Under the pieces are notes generated by a model. The model saw only the letters and a program-made list of their open reading frames with translations, searched no databases and was not told the origin of the DNA. Both the position numbers and the translations under genes were made by a program. This document shows, piece by piece, positions 13,052 to 14,857 of a stretch of DNA of 14,857 bases (position 1 is the stretch's first letter; the number at the start of each line of letters is the position of its first letter). Source of the DNA: an uncultured Rubrivivax sp. Lineage in GTDB: Bacteria; Pseudomonadota; Gammaproteobacteria; Burkholderiales; Burkholderiaceae_C. The stretch covers positions 1 to 14,857 of the forward strand of contig CALJUI010000372.1 in assembly GCA_937975735.1 (NCBI GenBank). The letters are read 5' to 3'.

Positions 13052-14857
13052 ATGCCTGCGTCCACTGCCCCCGACGATTCGCCGCCGATCCCGCTCACCC
13101 CGCCGCTGAAGCGCTCAGCGCTGCGCGAGGCGATCACCGCCGCCACGCGCCGGCCCGAGCCCGAACTGCTGCCTGGATTGGTCGAGCAGGCCACGCTCGA
13201 CCCCGACGCCGCGGCCGCCGTCGAGCACCTCGCGCTGCGGATCGCCGCCGGCGTGCGCCAGCGCGCCCGCGCCACCGGGCGTGCCGGGCTCGTGCAGGGG
13301 CTGCTGCAGGAGTTCGCGCTGTCGTCGCAGGAAGGCGTGGCGTTGATGTGCCTGGCCGAGGCCTTGCTGCGCATTCCCGACGCCGCGACCCGCGACGCGC
13401 TGATCCGCGACAAGATCGGCACCAGCGACTGGCAGGCCCACCTGGGCCGCAGCCCGTCGCTGTTCGTCAATGCCGCCACCTGGGGGCTGCTGCTCACCGG
13501 CAAGCTGGTCGCCACGCACAGCGACGCGGGTCTGTCCACCGCGCTGCGGCGGGTCGTCTCGCGCGGCGGCGAGCCGCTGATCCGCAAGGGCGTCGACATG
13601 GCGATGCGGCTGATGGGCGAGCAGTTCGTCACCGGCGAGACGATCGAACAGGCGCTGGCCAACGCCCGCGAGCGCGAGGCGATGGGCTTCCGCTACTCCT
13701 ACGACATGCTCGGCGAGGCGGCGATGACCGCGGGCGACGCTCAGGTCTACTTCGCCGCCTACGAGCACGCGATCGAGGCGATCGGCCGCGAGGCGACGGG
13801 CCGCGGCGTCATCGAGGGGCCCGGCATCTCGATCAAGCTGTCGGCATTGCACCCGCGCTACGCGCGCGCCAAGGTGCGCCGCGTGATGGCCGAGCTCTAC
13901 CCGCGGCTGTTCCGGCTGGCGCAGCACGCGCGCCGGCACGACATCGGGCTGAACATCGACGCCGAGGAGTCCGACCGGCTCGAGCTCTCGCTCGACCTGC
14001 TCGAGCGCCTGTGCTTCGAGCCCGCGCTCGCCGGCTGGGACGGCATCGGCTTCGTGATCCAGGGCTACCAGAAGCGCTGCCCGGCGGTGGTCGACTGGAT
14101 CATCGACCTGGCGCGACGCAGCGGCCACCGCCTGATGGTGCGGCTGGTCAAGGGCGCCTACTGGGACAGCGAGATCAAGCGCGCGCAGCTCGACGGGCTC
14201 GACGGCTACCCGGTCTACACGCGCAAGGCCCACACCGACGTCGCCTACATCGCGTGCGCGCGCCGGCTGCTCGCCGCGCCCGACGCGGTCTACCCGCAGT
14301 TCGCGACGCACAACGCGCAGACGCTGGCGACGATCCACCGGCTCGCGCACGACGCCGGCCGGAGCGCCGCCGACGCCTACGAGTTCCAGTGCCTTCACGG
14401 CATGGGCGAGCCGCTGTACGAGCAGGTCGTCGGCCCGGTCGATCAAGGCGGCCTGGGCCGCGCCTGCCGCATCTACGCGCCGGTCGGCCGGCACGAGACG
14501 CTGTTGGCCTACCTGGTGCGGCGCCTGCTCGAGAACGGCGCCAACACCTCCTTCGTCAACCGGATCGCCGACGAGGATCTGCCCCTGGCCCAACTCGTCG
14601 AGGATCCGGTGCGCACGGTGAAGACCCTCGCCGACCGCGAAGGCACGGTCGGTCTGCCGCACCCGGCGATCCCGCTGCCGCGCGCGCTGTTCGGCGCGGA
14701 GCGACCGAACTCGCGCGGGCTCGACCTGGCCAGCGAGGCCACGCTGCAGTCGCTGGCACGATCGTTCACGGCCAGCACCACGAAGCGCTGGCATGCCGAG
14801 CCGATGCTCGGCAGCGAACTGGCGCACCCGGCCGGCGCCGAACGAGACGTACTGAAC
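13052..14857 (+). CDS. putA: Bifunctional proline dehydrogenase/P5C dehydrogenase PutA, 5' part (runs off window)
   Basis: The frame is open for 602 codons to the window end, covering the linker and FAD-dependent proline dehydrogenase barrel of PutA; the P5C dehydrogenase half lies outside. PutA oxidises proline to glutamate at the inner membrane, feeding electrons to quinone. Barrel motifs include SIKLSALHPRY (260-270), NIDAEESDRLE (301-311), VKGAYWDSEIKR (366-377), FATHNAQT (417-424) and YLVRRLLENGANTSFVNR (487-504). Lys262, Asp303, Tyr370, Tyr475, Arg490 and Arg491 correspond to the known E. coli FAD/proline-site residues. An in-frame TGA at 13046-13048 fixes the start and shows there is no ribbon-helix-helix domain, unlike E. 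coli PutA. It therefore cannot repress its own gene by that mechanism. The long opposite-strand frame here is a shadow. Confidence 0.96.
   Translation, partial: MPASTAPDDSPPIPLTPPLKRSALREAITAATRRPEPELLPGLVEQATLDPDAAAAVEHLALRIAAGVRQRARATGRAGLVQGLLQEFALSSQEGVALMCLAEALLRIPDAATRDALIRDKIGTSDWQAHLGRSPSLFVNAATWGLLLTGKLVATHSDAGLSTALRRVVSRGGEPLIRKGVDMAMRLMGEQFVTGETIEQALANAREREAMGFRYSYDMLGEAAMTAGDAQVYFAAYEHAIEAIGREATGRGVIEGPGISIKLSALHPRYARAKVRRVMAELYPRLFRLAQHARRHDIGLNIDAEESDRLELSLDLLERLCFEPALAGWDGIGFVIQGYQKRCPAVVDWIIDLARRSGHRLMVRLVKGAYWDSEIKRAQLDGLDGYPVYTRKAHTDVAYIACARRLLAAPDAVYPQFATHNAQTLATIHRLAHDAGRSAADAYEFQCLHGMGEPLYEQVVGPVDQGGLGRACRIYAPVGRHETLLAYLVRRLLENGANTSFVNRIADEDLPLAQLVEDPVRTVKTLADREGTVGLPHPAIPLPRALFGAERPNSRGLDLASEATLQSLARSFTASTTKRWHAEPMLGSELAHPAGAERDVLN

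Noticed and set aside
13115..14827. 570-codon minus-strand open frame opposite putA
   Set aside because: The plus strand encodes clear proline dehydrogenase motifs throughout; the minus frame is a codon-bias shadow.

Overview
The window is G+C-rich DNA whose codons end almost always in G or C. The conserved order pyrG-kdsA-eno-ftsB and the general protein character point to a Gram-negative betaproteobacterium, most likely Burkholderiales of the Rubrivivax/Leptothrix/Methylibium kind. That assignment is inference from gene order and style; no rRNA or database match was available. All the DNA is accounted for by genes, with no gene-free gap above 160 bases. I see no tRNA, rRNA, CRISPR array, insertion sequence or phage gene.

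Region 1 (1-4640, all +) is a tight housekeeping run: the 3' half of pyrG (CTP synthase), kdsA (Kdo-8-phosphate synthase), eno (enolase), ftsB (divisome protein, GTG start), pnuC (nicotinamide riboside transporter) and a stand-alone NadR-type ribosylnicotinamide kinase. Neighbours overlap or are spaced 11-16 bases apart, so this is probably one or two operons. pnuC and the kinase form a two-gene NAD salvage unit (uptake, then phosphorylation trapping).

Region 2 (4685-12936) is accessory and metabolic. A secreted tannase/feruloyl-esterase family protein (-) is divergent from a MarR regulator (+). Next come a TetR regulator (-) and a divergent seven-helix membrane protein (+), which share an intergenic region holding two copies of an ACGTACGT-centred palindrome. 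Then an ACMSD-type amidohydrolase (-) is divergent from a translationally coupled operon (+) of a crotonase-fold enoyl-CoA hydratase, a feruloyl-CoA synthetase and an SDR dehydrogenase. Read together, the esterase, CoA ligase, hydratase, dehydrogenase and amidohydrolase, with a MarR repressor, make a nearly complete route: free a hydroxycinnamate from a plant ester, activate it, hydrate the double bond, oxidise to a beta-ketoacyl-CoA, and hydrolyse to the aromatic acid plus acetyl-CoA. This matches the logic of the CouLMNO/CouR and Phd systems of Actinobacteria. It differs from the usual proteobacterial fcs-ech-vdh route through vanillin. The crotonase keeps both catalytic glutamates, and there is no vanillin dehydrogenase gene, which supports this reading.

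Region 3 (13052-end, +) is the first 602 codons of putA, covering the proline dehydrogenase half. It lacks the N-terminal ribbon-helix-helix DNA-binding domain, so proline control must come from another protein. An 8-base direct repeat lies just upstream of its start.
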